In this document: one piece after another, positions 16,326 to 23,813 of the stretch
Position numbering within the stretch: position 1 is the first letter of the stretch
Layout: every line of letters begins with the position of its first letter
Source of the DNA: a virus
Reading direction: 5' to 3' (one strand)
Virus record (IMG/VR): IMGVR_UViG_3300021961_000298
Coordinates: 1-35,594 of that record
DNA: 35,594 bases
The notes under the pieces: model-generated
The model's input: only the letters and a program-made list of their open reading frames with translations
Database searches by the model: none
What the model was told of the DNA's origin: nothing
Made by a program: the position numbers and the translations under genes

Positions 16326-17655
16326 CATTACTATCGCCCCGCTGAATCATTCGAGAACCTACGTCTTTGCGGATGAAGGTATCACAAAGGAAATCGGCGA
16401 ACATTTCTCATTCGAAGTGCCCAGTGCCAAGTTCATGATCGCGTACAAACGTCGGCACTGGGATGGTCGCGTACGGTTATTTCATAAGCCCACATCCACC
16501 CTCCCCACCGGCCTCATTCCGCGATTGCTCCGCTTTGCGGGGAAGCAGGGCTATAGCGTCCATAACAAGCTCGCCGACTACCGCACCGACTGGTCATCGT
16601 TTGATACGGACGCCCTCCTCGCCAAATATCCAGTCGCCCACGACATTCGGGACTACCAGAAAGCGGCGATTACGTGGGCGCTGCATCATCAACGCGGAGT
16701 GCTGCTGTCACCCACCGCCAGCGGAAAATCCCTCATTCTCTACTATCTCATCCGTCAACGGATGTCGATGGGGCCCGTATTACTCATCGTGCCATCCATC
16801 TCTCTCGTCTCACAGATGGTGTCGGATTTTATTACATACGGATGGACGGACGCCGACGATTACATTCATAAGATTACGGGTGGAGTCGATAAACATACGA
16901 CGAAGCCCTGCGTCGTATCGACGTGGCAATCCATTCATCGTTTGCCAGAATCATGGTTCTATAGATTTACTGCGGTCTTTGGGGATGAAGCCCATACGTT
17001 CAAGGCGGAGAGTTTACAGTCCATTATGGCCGCGGTTCCTCACTGCGTGTTCCGTATTGGGTGCACCGGAACGCTTGATGATGCGAAAGCCAATAGTTTG
17101 ACGGTGGAATCCGCGTTCGGCCCCGCCCATCGTGTCGCCCGCACCGCTGACCTTCAGACACAGGGACATCTTACACCCATCAAAATCCAAGGCCACTTTC
17201 TACAATACGGCAAACACGATAAGTGGATGCTCAAAGAACACCATCGAAAGTATACCGAAGAAATGGACTACTTGGTACAGCATCCATCGAGAATGCGGTG
17301 GTTAGTCGATTTTTGCTCACAACTGTCGGGAAACGTCCTCATTTTATATCAGTATGTGGAAAAGCACGGAGTGCCGCTTTATCATGCGCTTCGAGAAAAA
17401 TTTGGCATTAATCGACCCGTGTATTTCGTATCAGGAGATGTCGATGGCGACCAGCGAGAACGCGTCAGGGCGCTCCTAGAAGCGTCAGAACACACCATCC
17501 TATCCTTCGGTGCGGTCGAGATTCGGTGCACGCCAGACGAGCGTATACCGCTGACAGACGGGTTCACCAAAGCCGCACACGAAATTACCGTCGAGGATGA
17601 CGTGGATGACCGCTGGATTACTGCTAATAGTAGCGGAAGTGGCATTCCTAAATAA
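16315..17655 (+). CDS. uvsW: UvsW helicase, N-terminal part of a split gene
   Basis: UvsW is the T4 superfamily 2 helicase for branch migration and fork regression. This part is 446 aa. It has an N-terminal DNA-binding region (EVPSAKFMIAYKRRHWDGRVRLF), motif I SPTASGKS (132-139), motif II DEAH (224-227), motif III TGT (251-253) and most of the second RecA domain up to ILSFG (395-399). Helicase similarity stops there, inside motif V. Residues 400-446 are foreign: VEIRCTPDERIPLTDGF and what follows look like the block B region of an intein/Hint domain, with Glu where the TxxH histidine should be. The missing end, from TLSTG, lies at 19604-19899. ATG at 16315 overlaps the GIY-YIG stop. Confidence 0.93.
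   Translation: MSADITIAPLNHSRTYVFADEGITKEIGEHFSFEVPSAKFMIAYKRRHWDGRVRLFHKPTSTLPTGLIPRLLRFAGKQGYSVHNKLADYRTDWSSFDTDALLAKYPVAHDIRDYQKAAITWALHHQRGVLLSPTASGKSLILYYLIRQRMSMGPVLLIVPSISLVSQMVSDFITYGWTDADDYIHKITGGVDKHTTKPCVVSTWQSIHRLPESWFYRFTAVFGDEAHTFKAESLQSIMAAVPHCVFRIGCTGTLDDAKANSLTVESAFGPAHRVARTADLQTQGHLTPIKIQGHFLQYGKHDKWMLKEHHRKYTEEMDYLVQHPSRMRWLVDFCSQLSGNVLILYQYVEKHGVPLYHALREKFGINRPVYFVSGDVDGDQRERVRALLEASEHTILSFGAVEIRCTPDERIPLTDGFTKAAHEITVEDDVDDRWITANSSGSGIPK
17648..17654 (+). promoter_or_regulatory. Late promoter motif CTAAATA inside the uvsW insertion
   Basis: CTAAATA overlaps the stop codon of the uvsW N-terminal frame, 57 bases before the ATG of the virion gene. A short GGGGA/TCCCC hairpin (17668-17682) lies between, and AAGGAG precedes the ATG. 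Confidence 0.55.
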
Positions 17656-17711
17656 CAGTGCGGGGAAATGTATCCCCACAGGACTAACTTTTAGACATAA
17701 GGAGCCTTCTC

Positions 17712-18533
17712 ATGGCACAAAGAATGTGGGGAACCGTTGACCGTGCGAACGACAGCCCGATTTGGGCGACGGCGCAGGTCAATAAGACATCGAATAGCGT
17801 CAACCAAGCGGCACTGTATAACAACACCACGGCGGATGCGTACGTGACGGGTGCGACCATCGGCACCTTCGGCGTCTCACGCGCCGAAATGTCGGATGCC
17901 GGTATCGGACAAGTTGCGAGTGTGACGGTTTCGACCGCAGGGTCGGGCTTCACTGTGCGTCCTACCGTGTCCTTCGCGGGGGGTGGACAGAGCGCGGCGG
18001 GTGCGACCGCTACGGCCACGGCCAAGGTGGTCAGTGCGACCATCACGGACGGCGGCACGAATTATGCACCGGGCGATGTGGTTCAGATTAACACGACGGG
18101 CGCAGCGGGTGCGACGGTTGCCGCAACGTTCAATGTCGCGACGGTCAATGCGGCGGCGAGTAACACCGTATTAACGCTGACCATCAACACCGCAGGCTCC
18201 TTCACCACGCTTCCGACCACGATCGTAGGAAACGAAACCACAGCGGTCACGGGTGCGGGTACCGGACTGGACGTGACTCTGTCCTTCGGGGTCAACGACG
18301 TGACGGTGACGGCGAACGGCACCAACTACACATCAGCACCCACTGTGACGTTCGGTGGTGCCGGTGGTAGTGGTGCGACGGCCACCGCGGCGCTTCGCTC
18401 GGAACAGAGCGGCGTGACCTCGGCGGGTTGGGTGTTGCGTAAAGCGTTCGGAAGCCGTGTGCAATACGAGACTCTTGTTGCCAGCAAGAACATCAGCGGC
18501 GACGGATCAGACGACGCGAAGTTGCCCGAGTAA
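17712..18533 (+). CDS. Virion structural protein, located inside uvsW
   Basis: The protein is 273 aa. It starts AQRMWGTVDRANDSPIWATA and ends with AGWVLRKAFGSRVQYETLVASKNI then GDGSDD. This frame of conserved ends is one I associate with structural proteins of T4-like cyanophages and relatives. The middle is made of Gly/Thr/Ala modules of the type GSGFTVRPTVSFAGGG and GTNYTSAPTVTFGGAG, short beta repeats common in phage surface proteins. It has its own late promoter motif, AAGGAG ribosome site and a strong terminator, so it is an independent unit. Its place inside the split uvsW is odd; codon use is like the other structural genes. Confidence 0.85.
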   Translation: MAQRMWGTVDRANDSPIWATAQVNKTSNSVNQAALYNNTTADAYVTGATIGTFGVSRAEMSDAGIGQVASVTVSTAGSGFTVRPTVSFAGGGQSAAGATATATAKVVSATITDGGTNYAPGDVVQINTTGAAGATVAATFNVATVNAAASNTVLTLTINTAGSFTTLPTTIVGNETTAVTGAGTGLDVTLSFGVNDVTVTANGTNYTSAPTVTFGGAGGSGATATAALRSEQSGVTSAGWVLRKAFGSRVQYETLVASKNISGDGSDDAKLPE

Positions 18534-18558
18534 CATATTCGCTCTTCGCGAATCACGA

Positions 18559-18596
18559 AAGGGGAGGCCTGCACGGGTCTCCCCTTTTTTATTTTA
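18559..18596 (+). terminator. Strong intrinsic terminator after the virion gene in the insertion
   Basis: An 11-bp stem, 18559-18569 with 18576-18586 (one G-T pair) round a 6-base loop, is followed by a T-rich tract TTTTTTATTTTAT. Confidence 0.92.
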
Positions 18597-18624
18597 TGTA
18601 AGTGAATGTAGACGCCAGTGATAT

Positions 18625-18632
18625 TATAAATA
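18625..18632 (+). promoter_or_regulatory. Perfect T4 late promoter TATAAATA before the HNH gene
   Basis: TATAAATA ends 5 bases before an in-frame GTG at 18638. It is the only full match to the T4 consensus noticed in the window and lies in AT-rich DNA of the endonuclease. Confidence 0.6.
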
Positions 18633-18637
18633 CTACT

Positions 18638-19555
18638 GTGGTCAATATAACATCTTACTTTATCAATAAACTTGGACCTCCGGTTGATTTGGATATTCTC
18701 AATGAATATCTTTCCCTCTGTGTGGAAACAGATGATGCCGGGTATACGGAGATTCATCACATTCTTCCACAATCGTTATTTCCTGAACACGCTAATGTTG
18801 ATTGGAATAAGGTAAGACTTTCATATCATTCCCATTGTTTGGCTCATGAGTTGTTATGGTGTGCGTATCCTATGGTATCTTCATTCTGGCGCCCATTGAA
18901 CTATATGAAGTCCCAGAATACCGAAATGCGGGCAAAATTCGCAGAATCTATGCGTCAATACTCAAACGCACGGTGGTTGGCAATAAAATCCGACCCTGAA
19001 AAAATGCGAGAATGGTCCGAAAGTAAACGACAGATGATGTTGGAGCGAATGCAAAAAGATCATCCAGCATATAAAGATATGTGTGCCAAAATTATCGCTC
19101 ACTACAAGACAGACCCCAATGCTCGCCATATTAGGTCGGTTGCGTCAAAGGAAATGTGGAAAGACCCCAAGATGCGGGAAAAGATTGTCTCCGGTATGCG
19201 ACAGATGCGAAATGGCCCCGAAGGAAAAAAATTGAATGATCGTGTGAAACAAATAATGAAGCAAAAATACCAAGATGAGGTATACTATGTGCAACACAAG
19301 GCACGTATGATTGAGGTAAATGCTCGTCAAGACAAAAAAGATAAGAATAGGCAAACTATATTAGAAAAATGGAAAGACCCAGAGTTTGCCGCCTTGATGA
19401 GACAAAAGATTTCAGATGGACGGAAAAATAGAAAATCATCATCTTCCGCTATGAAAGCATTATGGGCGGATCCAGTGAGGAAGGCCGAAATGCTAGAACG
19501 AAGAAAAAATACAAGGAAGAAAAAGAAGATTGAGGCGATTGATGAAACCAACTAG
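18638..19555 (+). CDS. HNH homing endonuclease inside uvsW
   Basis: The protein is 305 aa from GTG 18638 (an earlier in-frame GTG is at 18602). The HNH-type site is EIHHILPQSLFPEHANVDWN followed by VRLSYHSHCLAHELL, giving His-His, Asn and His. From about residue 100 it is Lys/Arg rich with repeated short helices of the form MKALWADPVRKAEML and SKEMWKDPKMREKI, a DNA-binding repeat type seen in phage endonucleases. It is far more AT-rich than its neighbours, a sign of recent arrival. The perfect late promoter 5 bases upstream favours the GTG at 18638 and implies a leaderless mRNA. It is the likely mover of the uvsW insertion. Confidence 0.85.
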   Translation: MVNITSYFINKLGPPVDLDILNEYLSLCVETDDAGYTEIHHILPQSLFPEHANVDWNKVRLSYHSHCLAHELLWCAYPMVSSFWRPLNYMKSQNTEMRAKFAESMRQYSNARWLAIKSDPEKMREWSESKRQMMLERMQKDHPAYKDMCAKIIAHYKTDPNARHIRSVASKEMWKDPKMREKIVSGMRQMRNGPEGKKLNDRVKQIMKQKYQDEVYYVQHKARMIEVNARQDKKDKNRQTILEKWKDPEFAALMRQKISDGRKNRKSSSSAMKALWADPVRKAEMLERRKNTRKKKKIEAIDETN

Positions 19556-19576
19556 TGTACAGAAAGAGAAGGTGCG

Positions 19577-19598
19577 GGACGCGATTCTAGTCGCGTCC
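19577..19598 (+). other. Perfect 8-bp hairpin at the 3' edge of the uvsW insertion
   Basis: GGACGCGA (19577-19584) pairs with TCGCGTCC (19591-19598) round TTCTAG, 5 bases before the deduced 3' junction. The loop holds the in-frame TAG (19588-19590) that closes the frame upstream of the uvsW 3' part. No T-run follows. Confidence 0.6.
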
Positions 19599-19611
19599 TA
19601 TTGACGGTACT

Positions 19612-19899
19612 TTGAGTACCGGCGTCAATATTAAGCGCCTGCATCATATTGTATTTGCATCACCCTCAAAAAGCCGCTATCGCGTGTTGCAGTCTATTGG
19701 TCGTGGGTTGCGCCTACACAGTTCGAAAAAAATCGTGTATGTGCATGATATCGTGGACGATGCACACCAGAAGTCGTATGTAAACTACGCATATAAACAT
19801 TGGGCACATCGTGCGAAGTTTTATCAGGAAGAACAGTTTCCGATGGAACTCTATGCCCATTCACTAGAGGCGCTCCCGCATGGAACACTCGCCCAATAA
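19612..19899 (+). CDS. uvsW: UvsW helicase, C-terminal part of a split gene
   Basis: Ninety-five residues from TTG 19612 complete UvsW. STGVNIKRLHHIVFASPSKSR is the rest of motif V, and LQSIGRGLRL is motif VI with the arginine finger. The C-terminal helices (VYVHDIVDDAHQKSYVNYAYKHW) match the T4 end. Similarity runs from about 19604. An in-frame TAG at 19588 blocks read-through from the insertion. There is no good start codon or ribosome site: only TTG 19612 or ATT 19600. That suggests joining to the N-terminal part by splicing, or a dead fragment. A fragment with motif VI alone cannot act as a helicase unless it complements the N-terminal part. Confidence 0.88.
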   Translation: MSTGVNIKRLHHIVFASPSKSRYRVLQSIGRGLRLHSSKKIVYVHDIVDDAHQKSYVNYAYKHWAHRAKFYQEEQFPMELYAHSLEALPHGTLAQ

Positions 19900-20371
19900 T
19901 ACCGACCTCGACGCCGTATTCAATGGCATTCCTGTTATTGTTCGCCTCATTACCGGCGACGACATTATTTGCGTATTATATCAACGAACGAATGATGCTG
20001 ATGATCCCCGCATGTTTATGGAGCGACCGCTTCGTCTTCTCGTGGCCGAAATAGGGATCGAACCCGCGGCCGAGACCACCATAGGAAAAACGAATACGCT
20101 GTATTCTAAAGTTCGCACGCGGTTCGACCGTTGGATTCCAATGACCGATGCCACTATGTTTCCTGTTTTTCCCGACCACATCGTCTCCATTGCTCCGATT
20201 GCCGATCAATATGTGCATCCGTATATGGAGTGGGCCGACCAACTCTATCAATACCCCGAGGAGTTGGTATCGCCTCAACTCGAAAAACAGGCCCCAAGCA
20301 CAGACGAGCTTCGAAAAACATACATTGATTTTTTGCTCCACAATTTTAATCCCAAAGGAAAACCCAATTAA
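19880..20371 (+). CDS. Hypothetical protein with Sm-like N-terminal region
   Basis: The protein is 163 aa. The N-terminal 55 residues (VFNGIPVIVRLITGDDIICVLYQRTN and then ERPLRLLV) have the five-strand rhythm of Sm-like folds, with the G-D-D-I-I turn after the second strand. The middle (VRTRFDRWIPMTDATMFPVFPDHIVSIAPIAD) adds strands, and the C-terminus is helical (TDELRKTYIDFLLHNF). I do not recognise a function. It overlaps the uvsW end by 20 bases with AGAGG before its ATG, and its stop overlaps the gp55 start, so it is translated with both. An RNA- or polymerase-linked role is possible but unproven. Confidence 0.75.
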   Translation: MEHSPNNTDLDAVFNGIPVIVRLITGDDIICVLYQRTNDADDPRMFMERPLRLLVAEIGIEPAAETTIGKTNTLYSKVRTRFDRWIPMTDATMFPVFPDHIVSIAPIADQYVHPYMEWADQLYQYPEELVSPQLEKQAPSTDELRKTYIDFLLHNFNPKGKPN

Positions 20372-21015
20372 TGGCTGAAAAACATTATGTTGATAATAAA
20401 AAATTATTCGCGGTGATGGTGAAATATAAGACGGCGTACGATACTTATAAGAAAGCCCAAAAGAAATCGACGCGCAAACTGAAGTCTCCAAAAATCCCCG
20501 AATATATTGGCGAGTGCTTATTAATGATCGCGAACCGACTATCCAATAAGCCGAATTTTGCCAGCTATACCTTTCGTGAAGATATGATCTCCGATGCGAT
20601 TGAAAATTGCATATTGTATATGCACAACTTCGACCCCAAAAAGAGTCAGAACCCGTTTGCCTATTTTACGCAAATCATTCACTATGCGTTTATTCGCCGT
20701 ATCGAGCGAGAAAAGAAACACTCATATACCAAATACAAATATGCCCTCCATCGTGCCCAGCAGAAAGAAGATTATGTCGTGGATCAAGGAGAGAGCTTTG
20801 ACGTTCGAGATCCGGCGTGGGCGTCCTATGAGAATGTGCATGATTTTATTCGCAGTTACGAAGAGAAACTGGATCGCGCACGAGTGGCACGACACCATGA
20901 CGATGCCGACGACGACAGCATCGTATCATTTGATATACTAGAAGATGATACGGTCGCGGAACTCGGTCTGGACGGCGTTCCGGAACGACTTGATGACCAT
21001 GAGGATGAGGAATGA
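20371..21015 (+). CDS. 55: Late-transcription sigma factor gp55
   Basis: gp55 binds host RNA polymerase and reads the -10 region of late promoters; in T4 it works with gp33 and the sliding clamp gp45. The protein is 214 aa, against 185 in T4. The sigma region 2-like core is NKPNFASYTFREDMISDAIENCILYMHNFDPKKSQNPFAYFTQIIHYAFIRRIEREKKH, very close in pattern to T4. The acidic C-terminus has SFDILEDD, placed like the SLDDLL clamp-binding end of T4 gp55. ATG overlaps the previous stop (TAATG). This gene is expected to read the CTAAATA motifs found across the window. Confidence 0.95.
   Translation: MAEKHYVDNKKLFAVMVKYKTAYDTYKKAQKKSTRKLKSPKIPEYIGECLLMIANRLSNKPNFASYTFREDMISDAIENCILYMHNFDPKKSQNPFAYFTQIIHYAFIRRIEREKKHSYTKYKYALHRAQQKEDYVVDQGESFDVRDPAWASYENVHDFIRSYEEKLDRARVARHHDDADDDSIVSFDILEDDTVAELGLDGVPERLDDHEDEE
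20934..20939 (+). promoter_or_regulatory. Possible extended -10 box inside gp55
   Basis: TTGATATACTAG matches the TGATATACT class and lies 72 bases before the gp47 ATG. It is inside coding sequence, so it may be chance; if real it would feed gp47 and gp46. Confidence 0.25.
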
Positions 21016-22112
21016 GTCGGATACCAATCATAACTGACACGCACTTCGGTGCCAGAGGCGATTCTGATGTGTTATATCGGGCGATGGAAGAGTTCTATAT
21101 GGACATCTTCTGGCCCGCGATTGATGCGGAAGGTGGAGTGACTGAACTACTCCATCTGGGTGATGTCACCGACCGCCGCAAGTTTATTGCCTATAGAACG
21201 CTCTCGTTTGCCAAGCATATGTTCTTTGAACCCGCTCGTGCGCGAGGTATTACGGTGCATTGGGTGCTAGGCAATCATGACCTCCCGTTCAAGCACAGCC
21301 TTCAACTGTCGAGTCATGAAGCGTTTCGTGAATACGACAACGTGCGGATCTATCAAGATGCGACCACGATACATGTACAGGATGTGCCGGTGCTGTTGGT
21401 GCCGTGGTTGTGCGATGAGAACATGAAGTCGTCCATGAAGGCCGTGTCGGAGTTCGACGGGTCGGTGGTCATGGGGCATTTCGAGTTCGGTGGGTTTGAT
21501 ATGTTTAGCGGCATTCAAAACTCTCACGGGATGTCCGTCGAGGCATTCAAGCAGTTCCCCTTAGTGTTGTCGGGGCATTACCATCACAAGTCCTCCCGCG
21601 ACAATATTCATTATCTCGGCGCGGCCCATGAGTTCATTTGGTCGGATGCGAATGATGACCGCGGCTTTCATTGGTGGACACCGCAGACACATCAACTGGA
21701 CTTTGTGCCGAACACGCATCGACTGTTCTACAAGTTTACCTATGACGATGCGAATCAACCCGGCACCTATGTGCAGGAACTTCTCGACCGCATGAAGCAG
21801 TCGAATGTGACGCAGAAGATTGTGAAGGTCGTCGTCAAGTCAAAAACGCAGCCGGTGTGGTATGATACGTTTGCGGATGCGGCGTTGAAACTGGGGGCGC
21901 ATGACTTGCAGTTTGTCGATGACACCGCGTGGAGTGGGGAAGATTTCGAGTCGGTCGAGCATGATCAAGCCCTTGATACCTTGACACTCATCAATCGGTA
22001 TGTAGAGTCTCTTCCGTGGGCCAATACCCATGTCCAGCGAGATGTGACCACGCTGATGTCGGAATTGTATCAGGAAGCGACCGACCAAGCCAAAACATTG
22101 GCGAGAAACTAA
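21012..22112 (+). CDS. 47: Recombination nuclease subunit gp47 (Mre11-like)
   Basis: The nuclease subunit of the gp46/gp47 complex, which resects DNA ends for recombination-dependent replication. The protein is 366 aa (T4 339). Calcineurin-type phosphoesterase motifs are all present: DTH (9-11), GD (50-51), GNHD (87-90), GHFE (155-158) and GHYHH (188-192). Its ATG overlaps the gp55 stop as ATGA, with GATGAGG as ribosome site. gp46 starts two bases after its stop, matching the paired expression expected for the complex. Confidence 0.96.
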   Translation: MSRIPIITDTHFGARGDSDVLYRAMEEFYMDIFWPAIDAEGGVTELLHLGDVTDRRKFIAYRTLSFAKHMFFEPARARGITVHWVLGNHDLPFKHSLQLSSHEAFREYDNVRIYQDATTIHVQDVPVLLVPWLCDENMKSSMKAVSEFDGSVVMGHFEFGGFDMFSGIQNSHGMSVEAFKQFPLVLSGHYHHKSSRDNIHYLGAAHEFIWSDANDDRGFHWWTPQTHQLDFVPNTHRLFYKFTYDDANQPGTYVQELLDRMKQSNVTQKIVKVVVKSKTQPVWYDTFADAALKLGAHDLQFVDDTAWSGEDFESVEHDQALDTLTLINRYVESLPWANTHVQRDVTTLMSELYQEATDQAKTLARN

Positions 22113-22114
22113 CT

Positions 22115-23812
22115 ATGTTACGATTCAAAAACATTCGATATAAAAACTTTCTGTCCACCGGCAATGCGTGGAACAAGTACGAGTTTGATAAGCACTCGCA
22201 TACCCTCATTGTCGGCACCAACGGTGCGGGCAAGACCACCGTGCTGGATGCGATTTGCTTTGCCTTGTATGGCAAACCGTTTCGCAACATCAACAAACCC
22301 ACCATTATCAATAGCGTCAATGAGAAGAATCTCGTGGTGGAGATTGAATTCGACACACAGAATAATCAGTATCTTGTTCGCCGCGGAATCAAACCGAATG
22401 TGTTCGACATTGTCTGTAATGGCACACCGATTCCCGAGTTTCCGTCTCTTGGTGAGATGCAAGACTACCTTGAAAAATACATCCTCAAATGTAACTTCAA
22501 GGCGTTCACCCAAGTGGTCATTCTCGGGGCTTCATCCTATGTGCCCTTTATGCGGCTGACCCCACAAGCCCGGCGCGAGATTCTGGAAGATGTGCTCGAC
22601 ATCGAAGTGTTTTCCTCGATGCAGTCATTGGTGAAAGATCGTCTGACCCAAACGAAGAACGATATTGGCACGGCCCAACATGCCGTGCAAGTCATCGAAT
22701 CACAACTCGCACTGGTGAAGAACTACGAAGCGCAGTGGGCACAACAGCAGCAGGAAAAGCGAACACTGATTGAATCGCAGATTACGAAGAACGACACCGC
22801 CGCCCAGCAACTCCACGAAGAACGCAATGCGCCGATTGAGAACGAAGCGAAGATGCGGGAGATGGTGGAGAAGATGCCGGAGTGGCAGGAGAAGCATACC
22901 AAGGCGACCAAGCTCGTCGCTCGGTTTGCGACCGAACGTCAGCATCTGTCGCATAGTCACACGTTCTTTAAAGACCACGACCAGTGCCCGATGTGTACGC
23001 AGACCATCGATGAGGACTTCAAGTCCAGTAAACTCGCGGGCAACGAAGCGGCCCTCGCGAAGATCGACACGGACTATCAGGAAGCCCAGCAGATTGCGAA
23101 CAAACTCGCCAAGCGATTGGATGTTGCACGACAGGCCCAGACACAACTTCAAGCGGTCGAAGTCAAACGCAAGCAGATTGAAGAGCGTATCAAGTCGCTT
23201 GCGAATGATACTACACGTCTCGCCCTCGAACGAGACCGCACCTTTGATGCGCCTCCGCCCCCACCTGCGGCGATTGGGGATTTGGAGTCCGCACAAGACG
23301 CGGTCAACGCGTTGGTGTATCAGAAGCAAGTGCAGGAACATGCGAATGCTTTGTTGAAGGATACCGGCATTCGCACTCGTATTATTCAGCAGTATCTGCC
23401 GATTATCAATCGCAACATCAATGCGTACTTGTCGGCCCTCAACTTTCCCGTATTGTTTACGCTGAATGAGCAATTCGAAGAGACGCTCAAGAGTCGGCAT
23501 CGTGATGTCTTCTCGTATGAGAACTTCTCGGAAGGCGAAAAGCGACGCATCGATCTGGCACTGGTGTTGACATGGCGGTCCATTGCTCGAATGAAGAACT
23601 CGGTTTATACTAATTTGCTCATTTTCGATGAGATCTTCGACAGTTCACTCGACCTTGCGGGCACCGAAGATTTTCTCGCGCTGTTACACACATTGGGAAC
23701 CGATACGAATACCTTTGTCATCTCACATAAGACCGATGCTTTGATTGACAAATTCCCGCATGTGGTTAGCGTGACAAAGGAAAAAGGATTCAGCGTTGTC
23801 CGCGCCCTCTAA
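22115..23812 (+). CDS. 46: Recombination ATPase subunit gp46 (Rad50-like)
   Basis: The SMC-type partner of gp47. It is 565 aa (T4 560). Walker A is GTNGAGKTT (34-42). Two long Gln/Lys/Glu coiled-coil arms flank the zinc hook CPMC (291-294). The signature NFSEGEKRR (470-478) and Walker B LLIFDEIFDS (501-510) follow, then the H-loop SHKTD. The frame is open for 33 codons upstream, but ATG 22115 (LRFKNIRYKNFLS) is the family start and follows the gp47 stop by two bases. Confidence 0.96.
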   Translation: MLRFKNIRYKNFLSTGNAWNKYEFDKHSHTLIVGTNGAGKTTVLDAICFALYGKPFRNINKPTIINSVNEKNLVVEIEFDTQNNQYLVRRGIKPNVFDIVCNGTPIPEFPSLGEMQDYLEKYILKCNFKAFTQVVILGASSYVPFMRLTPQARREILEDVLDIEVFSSMQSLVKDRLTQTKNDIGTAQHAVQVIESQLALVKNYEAQWAQQQQEKRTLIESQITKNDTAAQQLHEERNAPIENEAKMREMVEKMPEWQEKHTKATKLVARFATERQHLSHSHTFFKDHDQCPMCTQTIDEDFKSSKLAGNEAALAKIDTDYQEAQQIANKLAKRLDVARQAQTQLQAVEVKRKQIEERIKSLANDTTRLALERDRTFDAPPPPPAAIGDLESAQDAVNALVYQKQVQEHANALLKDTGIRTRIIQQYLPIINRNINAYLSALNFPVLFTLNEQFEETLKSRHRDVFSYENFSEGEKRRIDLALVLTWRSIARMKNSVYTNLLIFDEIFDSSLDLAGTEDFLALLHTLGTDTNTFVISHKTDALIDKFPHVVSVTKEKGFSVVRAL

Positions 23813-23813
23813 T

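Larger units (their letters stand above)
17507..19603 (+). mobile_element. Insertion splitting uvsW: Hint remnant, virion gene and HNH endonuclease
   Basis: If bases 17507-19603 are removed, the flanks join in frame to read I-L-S-Y-G-T-L-S-T-G, the expected UvsW motif V (T4 has S-Y-G-V-F-S-T-G). This boundary leaves a T at the end of the 5' exon and a G at the end of the insert, the rule for group I introns. I could not identify a convincing group I core or guide helix. The 5' end of the insert encodes an intein block B-like stretch, which instead suggests an intein that lost its start. Inside lie a late promoter, a virion gene with terminator, and an HNH gene with its own late promoter. Confidence 0.7.

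Noticed and set aside
17666-17700. Group I intron core suggested by CGGGGA...TCCCC and GGACTAAC
   Set aside because: Some resemblance to T4 intron pieces, but no consistent set of P3, P4, P6 and P7 pairings and no convincing guide helix for the 5' exon; left as a hypothesis only.
20040-20080. tRNA T-arm-like string GGGATCGAACCC
   Set aside because: No matching acceptor, D or anticodon arms around it; it lies within a well-supported gene.
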